Positions 8,856-16,393 of a DNA stretch of 64,000 nucleotides are shown piece after piece (within the stretch, counting starts at the first letter, position 1; every line of letters starts with the position of its first letter). A program made the position numbers and the translations under genes. Where the stretch lies: assembly GCF_003268885.1 (NCBI RefSeq), contig NZ_QLSX01000006.1, positions 124,001-188,000 of the forward strand, given 5' to 3'. The notes below the pieces were generated by a model. The model saw only the letters and a list, made by a program, of their open reading frames with translations, did not search any database and was not told where the DNA came from. This DNA is from Onishia taeanensis. GTDB taxonomy: Bacteria; Pseudomonadota; Gammaproteobacteria; Pseudomonadales; Halomonadaceae.

Positions 8856-9092
8856 TCAGTCGAAGGCCTTCTCCAGCGCGAAGCGCGGCACCGGCTCGCC
8901 CTGCACCTCGACGCTCTCGCAGAACATCGCAAGCGGCCGAACCCACAGGCCGTAGTCGCCGTAGAGCGCCCGGTAGATCACCAGCGCTTCCTCGGTCTCG
9001 CTGTGCTGGGCCACGCCCATTACCTCGTAGCGGGCGCCCTTGTAGTGGACGTAGATGCCCGGTACCGGGCGCGGGGATTCATTCGCGATCAT
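8856..9092 (-). CDS. DUF1653 domain protein
   Basis: Small uncharacterised cytoplasmic protein, 78 residues, starting MIANESPRPVPGIYVHYKG. It matches the DUF1653 pattern: a GxYxHYKG opening, YEVMGVAQHSETEE, LVIYRALYGDYGLWVRP and a C-terminal RF. No function is assigned to the family. The start at 9092 lies inside the 3' end of tcdA (14-base overlap), so the two are probably translationally coupled. A longer frame from 9191 exists but is antisense to nothing useful and lacks family similarity. Confidence 0.82.
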   Translation of the reverse strand: MIANESPRPVPGIYVHYKGARYEVMGVAQHSETEEALVIYRALYGDYGLWVRPLAMFCESVEVQGEPVPRFALEKAFD

Positions 9093-9999
9093 CGGAAGAT
9101 TCCTCGATGGATGTGGCCGTGGCGTGGGCAGTGGCTTGGGCAGTGTCTTGATCTGGGCTTGTGGTGCCTGCCGAGGGGCTTGCCGCGTCACGAGTGGCCT
9201 GGCGCGCCAGCCGCGCCATTACCCGGGCGGCGGCGGCGAAGCCGAAGGCGCCGGTAACGAAGGTGGCGGCGCCGAAACCACTGGCGCAATCCAGGCGGGT
9301 GCTCTCGCCGTCGGATGGCTTGGTGTGGCAGACCTCGCCGTCGGCGCCGGGATAGGCCAGCTGTTCGTCGGAATACACACACTCGACGCTGAAGCGACGC
9401 TTGGGATTGCGCGAGAAGCCGTAGTCGCGGCGCAGCCGGGCGCGCACCTTGGCAAGCAGCGGGTCATGCTCGGTGCGAGTCAAATCGGCGATGCGGATGC
9501 GGGTCGGGTCGAGCTGGCCGCCGGCGGCGCCGGTCACGGTCAGGCCCAGCTTGCGTCGCTTGCACCAGGCGATCAGCGCTGCCTTGGCGATCACGCTGTC
9601 GATGGCATCGACCACATGATCGGCGTCGGCGGGAATGCGCTCGGCCAGGTTGGTCGGGGTGACGAAGGCCGTGTCGGCGACCACCTCGATACCCGGCGAG
9701 ATCGCCCGGCAGCGCTCGGCCAGCACCTCGACCTTGGGCCGGCCGATAGTGCCGTCCAGCGCATGTAGCTGGCGGTTGACGTTGGACACGCAGACATCGT
9801 CGAGATCGATCAGCGTCAGCTTGCCGATGCCGGAGCGGGCCAGGGCTTCCACCGTCCAGCTACCCACGCCACCGACGCCGACCACCACCACATGGGCGTG
9901 GCGGAAGTGGGCGGCGGCGCGCTGGCCATAGAGGCGCCGAATGCCGCCGAAGCGGAAGTCGTAGTCGGCATCAGCAAGAGTCGGGTCGGTGTCGGTCAT
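9079..9999 (-). CDS. tcdA: tRNA threonylcarbamoyladenosine dehydratase
   Basis: E1-like ATP-dependent enzyme that cyclises t6A37 to ct6A in ANN-decoding tRNAs. The 306-residue protein has the ThiF/E1 Rossmann motif VVGVGGVGSWTVEALARSG near residue 38, IDLDDVCVSNVNRQ, and a DAIDSVIAKAALI block. The C-terminal 40 residues are low-complexity Ala/Thr/Ser and probably disordered. It overlaps the truC stop by 4 bases (ATGA), giving a truC-tcdA-DUF1653 operon. TsaC, which acts earlier in t6A synthesis, is encoded at 30.7 kb. Confidence 0.93.
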   Translation of the reverse strand: MTDTDPTLADADYDFRFGGIRRLYGQRAAAHFRHAHVVVVGVGGVGSWTVEALARSGIGKLTLIDLDDVCVSNVNRQLHALDGTIGRPKVEVLAERCRAISPGIEVVADTAFVTPTNLAERIPADADHVVDAIDSVIAKAALIAWCKRRKLGLTVTGAAGGQLDPTRIRIADLTRTEHDPLLAKVRARLRRDYGFSRNPKRRFSVECVYSDEQLAYPGADGEVCHTKPSDGESTRLDCASGFGAATFVTGAFGFAAAARVMARLARQATRDAASPSAGTTSPDQDTAQATAHATATSIEESSDDRE

Positions 10000-10787
10000 G
10001 GCGTCGGCATCGCTGCTTGAGTCGTTGACGTTGCGGTATCGGCCTTGTCGAAGCGGTGGCCATGGCGGGGCAGGTGGGCGCTCCAGCCGAAGCGTTCGAA
10101 TAGCTGAGTCATGTCGTCCTCCAGGCCGGCGCTGACGGTCAGGCGTTCGCCGAGCACGGGATGCTCGAAGCTCAGCTCCACCGCCGCCAACAAGAGCCGG
10201 TGGGTGTCCAGGTTCTCGCTGAAGAAGCGGTTATGGTTGCCCTTGCCGTGCCTGGCATCGCCGATGATCGGATAGCCGCGCCGCGAAAGGTGACGGCGGA
10301 TCTGGTGGCGGCGCCCGGTCAGTGGCCGCGCCTCCATCAGCGAATAACGCGCGCTGGGGTAACGGTCGACCCGCACCGGCAGTTCGACGCTGTCCAGGCG
10401 CCGCACCTCGGTGGCCGCCTCCATCGCCGGCATCTCCGCCTTGGGTCGGCGGCCATCTTCCTCGCGCAGCGCATAGTCGATGCACTCGGCCTCGGGGCCG
10501 TGGCCGCGTACCACCGCCAGATAACGCTTGCTGACCCGCTGCTCGGCGAAGGCCTCGCCGAGGGTACGCGCGACCTCGGAAGACAACGCGAACACCAGCA
10601 CCCCGGAGGTCGGCCGGTCCAGGCGGTGCACCGGATAGACATGGCGACCCAGCTGGTCGCGCAGCAGCTGCAGCGCGAAGCGCGTCTCGCCGCGAGCGAG
10701 CGCGGTGCGATGCACCAGCAGCCCCGAAGGCTTGGCGATAACGACCAGGGCATCGTCCTGATAGAGGATAGGAAGCGGTGTGGACAT
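9996..10787 (-). CDS. truC: tRNA pseudouridine(65) synthase TruC
   Basis: RluA-family pseudouridine synthase expected to modify U65 of tRNAs. The 263-residue product has the catalytic motif HRLDRPTSGVLVF with its Asp near residue 56, plus KRYLAVVRG and TGRRHQIRRHL blocks. The N-terminus ILYQDDALVVIAKPSGLLVHR is typical of TruC. The C-terminal 25 residues are a variable tail. It is the first gene of the operon with tcdA. Confidence 0.9.
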   Translation of the reverse strand: MSTPLPILYQDDALVVIAKPSGLLVHRTALARGETRFALQLLRDQLGRHVYPVHRLDRPTSGVLVFALSSEVARTLGEAFAEQRVSKRYLAVVRGHGPEAECIDYALREEDGRRPKAEMPAMEAATEVRRLDSVELPVRVDRYPSARYSLMEARPLTGRRHQIRRHLSRRGYPIIGDARHGKGNHNRFFSENLDTHRLLLAAVELSFEHPVLGERLTVSAGLEDDMTQLFERFGWSAHLPRHGHRFDKADTATSTTQAAMPTP

Positions 10788-11538
10788 GAAACGACTGCGA
10801 CCGAAAAAGGGCGCCCATTGTCGCCGCTTGGCGCGGGGATGTCATCCGCCGGGCGGATCCTGCACGGTTGTCAGGCCAGATGTTCGACGGCTTGCCTACT
10901 GCAACAGCCAGCGCTTTCGTTGTCGACGCCAAGGCATACCTGATTCGCGATCACGGCATCATGCCCAAGCGTTGACCCAGCGCAGGAGAAAATCATGCCT
11001 CGGTGTTAGGCTGAGTACTTAATAACCAAGACTGCATAATGACATCGCCCATACGCAGGGAACTCCATATGGCAACGGCTTGCTCCGCATCCCGCATCGA
11101 CCTGCGCCCGAACAAGCATCGGCTGCGGGGGGCGACCGCCTGCTCGTCGGCATTAGTCTCGCCAGTGGTCGCGTCTACCCGCCGCGCAGTACCTTCCCCG
11201 CGGCGTGTGCGGATGAACCTGCTGACTCGCGTCGTGACCGCGACCCACTGTCCCTTAAAGGGCGGTGCCCCGTACGTCTCGTTTGGTGATAGGGCCGATG
11301 TGGAGCGGGGCATGAAAGGCCGAACGTGGGCGGCGTGACGGCTGCTATCGAGCCAAAGCGGCCCTCCCGACAAAGACAGCATGCGCGTTTATTGGTGTTA
11401 TATAGCCACGTCAACGAAAATGCACATAAAAATCAATGGGTTGGTGTGGCGGTATAAGAAAATTGAATGCGCACGCTCGTTCAAGTGGGAAAACTCGCGT
11501 GCTACCTAATACCTGTTATGCCTCAAGAAGGAGACCAT
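10788..11538. other. Gap between truC and the cassette array
   Basis: There is no gene I can support in these 751 bases. Long frames exist on both strands (for example 10993-11382 minus), but none shows a recognisable domain or a convincing ribosome site. A GTTAGGC box (11005-11011), a GTTATAT box (11397-11403) and a GTTATGC box (11515-11521) resemble integron recombination half-sites. The last is placed 17 bases before the first cassette gene, as in the other cassettes. No integron integrase is present. Confidence 0.5.
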
Positions 11539-11997
11539 ATGAATGAAGCAATCACACTAAGACCGGCCACCATGAAAGATGCAGATATGCTCTTGGAATG
11601 GCGCAATGACCCAGAAACAAGAAAAGCCAGCCACAACACAGCTGAAGTCCTGAGAGATGATCACATTTCATGGTTAACACGGACACTTAGCAACCCAGAT
11701 CGAAGGCTGTATGTAGCTGAAGAAGATGGTGACCCTGTTGGTACAGTTCGAGCTGATTTTTCAGATAGTGTATGGGAGCTGTCGTGGACGGTATCTCCAA
11801 GAGCAAGAGGCCGAGGACTGGCAAAACGGATGGTTGCTGTGTTGGCCAACCAAATCTCAGAACCAATCCGAGCAGAAGTAAAAACTGGAAATATTGCCTC
11901 AGCCCGAATTGCTGAGCATGCCGGCATGGAATGCGAGCAAGAAACCGATGGGGTTCTTCATTACAAGAGAGCAGCATTAGATGAACAAAAGGCATAA
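11539..11997 (+). CDS. GNAT-family N-acetyltransferase (cassette 1)
   Basis: Predicted acetyl-CoA-dependent N-acetyltransferase, 152 residues; acceptor unknown. It opens ITLRPATMKDADMLLEWRND, and the acetyl-CoA binding motif A is SPRARGRGLAKRMV near residue 93, followed by NIASARIAEHAGM. The style resembles RimJ/PseH-like acetyltransferases. The ATG at 11539 follows a strong AAGGAGA. A longer frame from 11467 is not needed. Its TAA stop lies inside the left box of the first attC site, as is usual for cassettes. Codon use is AT-richer than in chromosomal neighbours. Confidence 0.87.
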   Translation: MNEAITLRPATMKDADMLLEWRNDPETRKASHNTAEVLRDDHISWLTRTLSNPDRRLYVAEEDGDPVGTVRADFSDSVWELSWTVSPRARGRGLAKRMVAVLANQISEPIRAEVKTGNIASARIAEHAGMECEQETDGVLHYKRAALDEQKA

Positions 11998-12063
11998 CAA
12001 GGCGCTGCACCGGACGGCAATTCCGCTGCGCTCCATTGCCGCCGGTGAGCTTGGTCGTTATCC
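11992..12063 (+). other. attC site 1
   Basis: Left box GCATAAC (11992-11998) and right box GTTATCC (12057-12063) flank an imperfect palindrome. The left arm CACCGG-A-CGGCAAT (12008-12021) pairs with ATTGCCGCCGGTG (12035-12047), leaving A12014 extrahelical. The 13-base loop is TCCGCTGCGCTCC. The single extrahelical base is the strand-selection feature of attC sites. Confidence 0.85.
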
Positions 12064-12077
12064 GGAAAAATGATCAA

Positions 12078-12905
12078 ATGAACATGGAAGAATGGAACGA
12101 CATAGTTAAGGGTGTTGCACGCTCAATGGCGAACGAGGTATCCCGCTACCTCACTCCTATATCCGCTGAAGAGGAGGAAAACTGGGGGGTGTTGGTTGGA
12201 AGTGGCGCATACGTCGAATACAAAGATAATGTTTTTGCTGTTACGAATGCCCACGTTTTATCTGAGCTAAAGGGGAGACGAGGAGGGCTTCATCTCAAAA
12301 ATTCAACTATTGATGATGAGCCGGCGTCAGTAGTAGGCATCAATAAGCCCTTTGGAATATTAACGTCACCATCAGACAGCGCAGCGGTGAGAGTTTCTCC
12401 TTCTGCTTGGAAGAATGAGGGAAAGGCATCATCTGCGATACCGTATGAACGCTTTGCGAATAGAGATGAGCCTGTCGATCGTGAATTGCTCTTTTTTATC
12501 GGCTTCTCCGACGAAAGATCTAAGTCTCTTTATGGAATGTTGATGACAAAAGGCACTCCATACACGTCTCAGGAGCCCGAGGGGGTTGCAGCACCGGATT
12601 ACCCCGATCATGAATTTCATATCTTATACCCCACTGGACTGATTGAGGATCTGGGAGATGAGCAGAAAGGCGCGCCTCTTCCCCCTGGATTCAGTGGATC
12701 TTTAGTTTGGAATACAAGGTATGTAGAGATTATGCAGCAAGGTGGCACATGGTCTCCTGATGATGCTGTTGTGACGGGAATACTAAAGAGATGGATTGAG
12801 AAGGAAGAGCTGCTAACAGCGACCAAGATAGAAAAAGCAGGGTTTCGAGGGCTATTCGAAGCCGTATTGGGGGATAACAATGTCATCCACGCGACAAGCG
12901 CGTGA
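12078..12905 (+). CDS. Trypsin-like serine peptidase domain protein (cassette 2)
   Basis: 275 residues with a chymotrypsin/trypsin-like arrangement. GVLVGSGAYVEYKDNVFAVT is followed by NAHVL, with the candidate catalytic His near residue 59. A candidate Asp lies in SPSDSAAVRV, and the candidate nucleophile Ser is in PPGFSGSLVWN (compare GDSGGP). There is no signal peptide, so it is probably cytosolic. Its target is unknown; related soluble trypsin-like domains occur in bacterial conflict systems. I start at ATG 12078; the longer frame from 12036 would begin inside attC site 1. The stop codon is inside attC site 2. Confidence 0.72.
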   Translation: MNMEEWNDIVKGVARSMANEVSRYLTPISAEEEENWGVLVGSGAYVEYKDNVFAVTNAHVLSELKGRRGGLHLKNSTIDDEPASVVGINKPFGILTSPSDSAAVRVSPSAWKNEGKASSAIPYERFANRDEPVDRELLFFIGFSDERSKSLYGMLMTKGTPYTSQEPEGVAAPDYPDHEFHILYPTGLIEDLGDEQKGAPLPPGFSGSLVWNTRYVEIMQQGGTWSPDDAVVTGILKRWIEKEELLTATKIEKAGFRGLFEAVLGDNNVIHATSA

Positions 12906-12919
12906 TGGCGGCGTTATAT
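12872..12919 (+). other. attC site 2 (short)
   Basis: Left box GGATAAC (12872-12878) and right box GTTATAT (12913-12919). The left arm CATC-C-ACGCG (12884-12893) pairs with CGCGTGATG (12899-12907), leaving one extrahelical C. The loop is only ACAAG. The full site is 48 bp, at the short end for attC, and it contains the peptidase stop codon. Confidence 0.72.
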
Positions 12920-12941
12920 TTCAAGCGCATAGGGAGCCAGT

Positions 12942-13805
12942 TTGAAAGATAAACCGTCAGATTTAGAGAGACTTATTCATGAATCACTAGAGCAGCTAGG
13001 CTGGTCGGCTGACGCTAACAGTATCGCTGATAGAGTACATAGACTTAATATAGGTCTTCCATTAGAAGACGAGTTTTCGATTATCTGCGGCTGGCTCGGC
13101 CAATGTGATTTAGTCCATAAATTAGATCAGCAGCAGTATCCAACCACTTCTAAAGATGCTTTTCAGGTTCCAGATTTACTGGCAAACTTTAACGTGCGTG
13201 GCGCAGGAAATACTTCCGTTTTAATTGAAGTTAAGTCTTGTGAGAAAAATGTATTGTCTCTCAGGCCTGATTATGTATCTAAGTTAAGGGCTTGTGGTCA
13301 ATTGTTAAGGCTGCCCGTTTTAATTGCTTGGCGAAAGTATGGGGTTTGGAGTCTGGTAGATTTAGACGTTTTTTCAAAAGCTAATAAAAATTTCAATCTC
13401 AATTTCAATGACGCTATGCGAAATAGTTTAATGAGTAAATTTCTTGGCGACTTCTCATACACTCCGCAAGTTAATTCGGGTGTCCATATTAGCTTCAAGA
13501 AAGAAAAGCTTATTGGATCTATCGAAACAGATGAAGGGCTACAAGAAAATTGGCACATGGTCATAGATGACGTGTATTTCACTAACGGGGAAAGTGAGAA
13601 ATTAAGAGACCTGTCGCCGATTGCTCAGCAACTATTCCATTCCTGGGACCTTACTACAACAGAATCGCACTCTGATTCTCACGTGGTGATGCATAATACA
13701 ATTGATCAAGAATCGGGAATGTTTGCGCATATGGCTTTAACTAGGTTGCTTTCTTTTCACGGTCGAGAAGACGAGGTTCATTGGAGGCACCATCATGCAA
13801 CATGA
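12942..13805 (+). CDS. PD-(D/E)XK nuclease-like protein (cassette 3)
   Basis: 287-residue protein of no named family that I recognise. Residues 75-135 fit a restriction-endonuclease-like core: an acidic residue in FQVPDLLANF, then VLIEVKSCEKN giving the E-X-K, followed by a helix and LIAWRKYGVWSLVDL. The N-terminus looks helical (LERLIHESLEQLGW) and the remaining 150 residues are unassigned. The TTG start at 12942 is preceded by AGGGAG. The coding sequence is AT-rich. It overlaps a 44-codon gene by 11 bases, so the pair is probably co-translated. Nuclease activity is an inference from motifs. Confidence 0.68.
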   Translation: MKDKPSDLERLIHESLEQLGWSADANSIADRVHRLNIGLPLEDEFSIICGWLGQCDLVHKLDQQQYPTTSKDAFQVPDLLANFNVRGAGNTSVLIEVKSCEKNVLSLRPDYVSKLRACGQLLRLPVLIAWRKYGVWSLVDLDVFSKANKNFNLNFNDAMRNSLMSKFLGDFSYTPQVNSGVHISFKKEKLIGSIETDEGLQENWHMVIDDVYFTNGESEKLRDLSPIAQQLFHSWDLTTTESHSDSHVVMHNTIDQESGMFAHMALTRLLSFHGREDEVHWRHHHAT

Positions 13806-13929
13806 TGCTGCAATCTCAAGTGTCTTAGATTTCAGAAGCGGGATTGAGGAGAACCTAAAAGCAGGCATTATTAAATACATCTTTGACATCGAGCCAGCGA
13901 ATGTCCCGGATTTTCTCAATGAAATATAA
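13795..13929 (+). CDS. 44-residue hypothetical protein overlapping the nuclease-like gene
   Basis: A small frame starting MQHDAAISSVLDFRSGIEEN, preceded by GGAGG seven bases before its ATG, and overlapping the upstream stop by 11 bases. The peptide is acidic and predicted helical. Its stop lies in the left box of attC site 3, so both genes are in one cassette. It could be a partner or inhibitor of the nuclease-like protein; nothing in the sequence proves this. Confidence 0.62.
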   Translation: MQHDAAISSVLDFRSGIEENLKAGIIKYIFDIEPANVPDFLNEI

Positions 13930-13995
13930 CAAACGCAAGTTGTCGGACTGGTTTTCCGCTGCGCTCCAAACCAGCCGCAAATGCGGGCGTTATAT
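13924..13995 (+). other. attC site 3
   Basis: Left box ATATAAC (13924-13930) and right box GTTATAT (13989-13995). The left arm CGG-A-CTGGTTT (13944-13954) pairs with AAACCAGCCG (13968-13977), leaving A13947 extrahelical. The loop TCCGCTGCGCTCC (13955-13967) is identical to that of attC site 1. Confidence 0.85.
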
Positions 13996-14290
13996 CTGCG
14001 TTAGCAAAACATTCGTTCTAGGCTAATAGCGGTCTTCCCAGCGGTCCCAGCTTCACTTGGAGGCCGAGGTCTGACCGTGTTCACTTGCTCGATCTACTCC
14101 CGTCAGGGCTCAATCAGTCGCCGGCAAAATCGGTGACCGTTCAGTTTGCCAGGCGCTTCATCACTGGGCGGGGCGCTGTCTGGCCGCGCTGGGGAGGGAG
14201 TGATAGCGTCAGCCACAGGTAAGCATATGCACAGTCGGTCGCGGGTTCCTGAGAAGTGAGGGCTGGCGGCCAAGTGGCGAGAGGTAGTGA
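13996..14290. other. Gap between cassette array and sirtuin gene
   Basis: About 295 bases where composition returns to the chromosomal GC level. A GTTAGCA box lies at 14000-14006, but there is no paired half-site. No gene or clear terminator is seen. Confidence 0.4.
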
Positions 14291-15055
14291 ATGGAAGAAC
14301 AGCGTGCGCCCCATCTGGTGGTGCTGACGGGTGCGGGTATCAGCGCGGAGAGCGGCATCCGTACCTTCCGGGCAAGCGATGGTCTTTGGGAGGAGCATTC
14401 CATCGAGGCGGTGGCCACGCCTGAGGGTTTCGCTCGCGACCCGGAACGGGTGCTGCGCTTCTATAATGAGCGCCGCGAGCAGGTGCGTCGCGCCGAGCCC
14501 AACGCCGCCCATCGGGCGTTGGCTGAGCTGGAGCAGGCCGGCATCCGGGTGAGCATCGTCACCCAGAATATCGATGACCTGCATGAGCGGGCCGGTTCCA
14601 GGGACGTATTGCACCTGCACGGCGAGATCCTGATGGCGCGCTCCACGGTGGATGAGCGGCTGCGTTATCCGCTGCGCCGGGGCGGCATTCGCCTGGGTGA
14701 TGTCTGCGACAAGGGCAGCCAGCTACGCCCGGACGTGGTCTGGTTCGGCGAGGCGGTGCCGCGCTACGCGGATGCCTGCGACATCGTCGCCGAGGCGGAC
14801 CTGTTGCTGGTGGTGGGCACCTCGCTGGCGGTGATGCCGGCGGCGCTGCTGCTCGAGCAGGTTCCCCTGGACGCCTATGCGGTGCTGGTCGACCCGGACG
14901 CACACGGCCTGGCGCCGCCCGGTGTCGGCCGTCTCGCCTTGCCGGCGGGGCAGGGCGTGCCGCGGCTGGTGGAATATTGGAAGGCCACCGGCCAGCTCGA
15001 GGTCCCCAACGACCTGCTCGCCACCGAGCCCGCGACGGGCAGCGATGAAGGCTGA
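14291..15055 (+). CDS. Sirtuin-type NAD-dependent deacylase without zinc cysteines
   Basis: 254-residue Sir2-family protein, cytoplasmic, expected to remove acyl groups from lysine using NAD. It has VVLTGAGISAESGIRTFR, TQNIDDLHERAGS, the catalytic His in HLHGE near residue 117, VVWFGEAVP and LLVVGTSLAVMPAA. The four zinc-binding cysteines of most sirtuins are absent; the segment between HLHGE and LRPDVVWFGE has a single Cys. This form is seen in a subset of bacterial sirtuins. The start ATG 14291 follows GAGAGG. Confidence 0.88.
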   Translation: MEEQRAPHLVVLTGAGISAESGIRTFRASDGLWEEHSIEAVATPEGFARDPERVLRFYNERREQVRRAEPNAAHRALAELEQAGIRVSIVTQNIDDLHERAGSRDVLHLHGEILMARSTVDERLRYPLRRGGIRLGDVCDKGSQLRPDVVWFGEAVPRYADACDIVAEADLLLVVGTSLAVMPAALLLEQVPLDAYAVLVDPDAHGLAPPGVGRLALPAGQGVPRLVEYWKATGQLEVPNDLLATEPATGSDEG

Positions 15056-15185
15056 GAGGGCAGGGGCCTTTTGACGGCAGGGTGGGAGCAGAGAGCGCCG
15101 GCTTTACCTTGTACAAGATTTATTTGTCCGCTAGCTTAATGTCCAAGTTGTTTGTCACCGCCCGACACTCGAACAGGAGATTGCC

Positions 15186-16169
15186 ATGACCGCTTTTGTG
15201 ATGCGCACCACCTTGCCGCTGGCCACCGCGACCGTACTGGGGCTTGCCGCCAGTGCGCCGGCCGTCGCCGCTGGCGATATGGCCGATGGGGCCAACCCCG
15301 GTTACTACCGCATGATGCTAGGCGACGTCGAGGTAACGGCGCTTAGCGACGGCACCGTCAACCTGCCGATGCACGAATTGCTGCACATGCCCGCCGATGA
15401 GGCCAAAGCGATATTCGAGGATGCCTACCTGAATGTGCCGGTAGAAACCTCGGTCAACGCCTTCCTGATCAACACCGGCGACAATCTGGTGCTGGTGGAC
15501 ACCGGGGCCGGCACGCTCTTTGGGCCGAGTCTTGGCAAGTTGGGGGCGAGCCTTGAAGCGGCCGGCTACCAGCCCGAGCAGGTCGATGAGATTTACCTGA
15601 CCCATATGCACCCGGACCATGTGGGCGGGCTAATGGACGGCGAGTCGCGGGCCTTCCCCAACGCGACCCTGCATGCCGATCAGGACGATGTCGACTTCTG
15701 GCTCGACCCGGCCCAGCTCGAGGCCGCGCCGGAAGGCCAGAAGGGGTTCTTCCAGGGCGCGATGGCCTCCATTAACCCCTACATCGAGGCCGGCGCCTTC
15801 GAGGCCTTCGAGGGCAACAGCGAGCTCGCGCCGGGCATCTATGCCGAGGAACATCCGGGCCATACGCCGGGGCACAGCACCTATCGTGTCGAGAGCAACG
15901 GCGAGACCCTGGTGCTGTGGGGCGACACCATGCATGCCGCTGCGGTGCAGTTCCCGCATCCGGACGTCACCATCGATTTCGACAGTACCCCTGATCAGGC
16001 CCGCGAGGCGCGCAAGGCGGTATTCGCCACCGTCGCCGAAGAAGGTGACTGGGTCGCCGGCGCGCACCTGTCCTTTCCCGGCATCGGCCATCTGCGTGCC
16101 GATGGCGAGGGCTATGAGTGGCTGCCGGTGAATTACAGCCATGACCCGGCGGCTGCCTCTGGCGAGTAA
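15186..16169 (+). CDS. Exported metallo-beta-lactamase-fold hydrolase
   Basis: 327-residue protein with a signal peptide (about residues 1-29, ending near PAVAAGD) and an MBL-fold domain. The metal motif is LTHMHPDHVGG near residue 140, with further ligands in HPGHTPGHS and LWGDTMHAA. The order and the long N-terminal strand resemble the methyl parathion hydrolase/lactonase-like group of MBL hydrolases; the substrate is not determinable here. GGAGA precedes ATG 15186. The gene stands alone and ends before a strong hairpin. Confidence 0.87.
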   Translation: MTAFVMRTTLPLATATVLGLAASAPAVAAGDMADGANPGYYRMMLGDVEVTALSDGTVNLPMHELLHMPADEAKAIFEDAYLNVPVETSVNAFLINTGDNLVLVDTGAGTLFGPSLGKLGASLEAAGYQPEQVDEIYLTHMHPDHVGGLMDGESRAFPNATLHADQDDVDFWLDPAQLEAAPEGQKGFFQGAMASINPYIEAGAFEAFEGNSELAPGIYAEEHPGHTPGHSTYRVESNGETLVLWGDTMHAAAVQFPHPDVTIDFDSTPDQAREARKAVFATVAEEGDWVAGAHLSFPGIGHLRADGEGYEWLPVNYSHDPAAASGE

Positions 16170-16208
16170 GCAGCGCCCAGCACGAGGCCATTTTCCAAGG
16201 CCTACGAA

Positions 16209-16241
16209 GAAGGCGTGCCCCGGATACCGGGGCACGCCTTC
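16209..16241 (+). terminator. Strong hairpin after the MBL hydrolase
   Basis: A perfect 15-bp stem GAAGGCGTGCCCCGG / CCGGGGCACGCCTTC with the 3-base loop ATA, 40 bases past the stop. The T-run is weak. Confidence 0.7.
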
Positions 16242-16342
16242 ATTCGTTAGCGCGCATACGGCATGATGGGCGTCCCGCTTCGCTGTCGACGTGGAAGAAT
16301 GCGTCTCAGCCGGGATATCAAGAGCCGTCTCAACGGCCTGAC

Positions 16343-16366
16343 GGCCAGGGATCGACCTGGCCTTTT
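16343..16366 (+). terminator. Terminator or attenuator upstream of the BASS gene
   Basis: GGCCAGG / CCTGGCC with a 6-base loop followed by TTTT, ending 28 bases before the BASS start codon. It could terminate incoming transcription or act as a leader attenuator. Confidence 0.5.
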
Positions 16367-16393
16367 CTCATCACGCAACGTCTAGGACACCTC

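Larger units (their letters stand above)
11515..13995 (+). mobile_element. Integron cassette array lacking an integrase (three attC sites)
   Basis: Three consecutive units, each a plus-strand gene or gene pair followed by a site with attC architecture: outer boxes NNATAAC and GTTATNN, and an imperfect inverted repeat with one extrahelical base. Predicted cassettes are about 11516-12057, 12058-12913 and 12914-13989, cut after the G of each GTT. Genes start 15-23 bases after each right-hand box. Base composition is clearly more AT-rich than the flanks, marking acquired DNA. With no intI nearby this is what is called a CALIN; an integrase could lie elsewhere in the genome. Confidence 0.82.

Noticed and set aside
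10993-11382. 129-codon minus-strand frame between truC and the cassettes
   Set aside because: No recognisable domain, no convincing ribosome site, and composition like GC-rich chance frames; not an integron integrase.
11404-11521. A fourth attC site ending at GTTATGC
   Set aside because: Only the right box is convincing; no ATAAC-type left box or palindrome with an extrahelical base could be built upstream.
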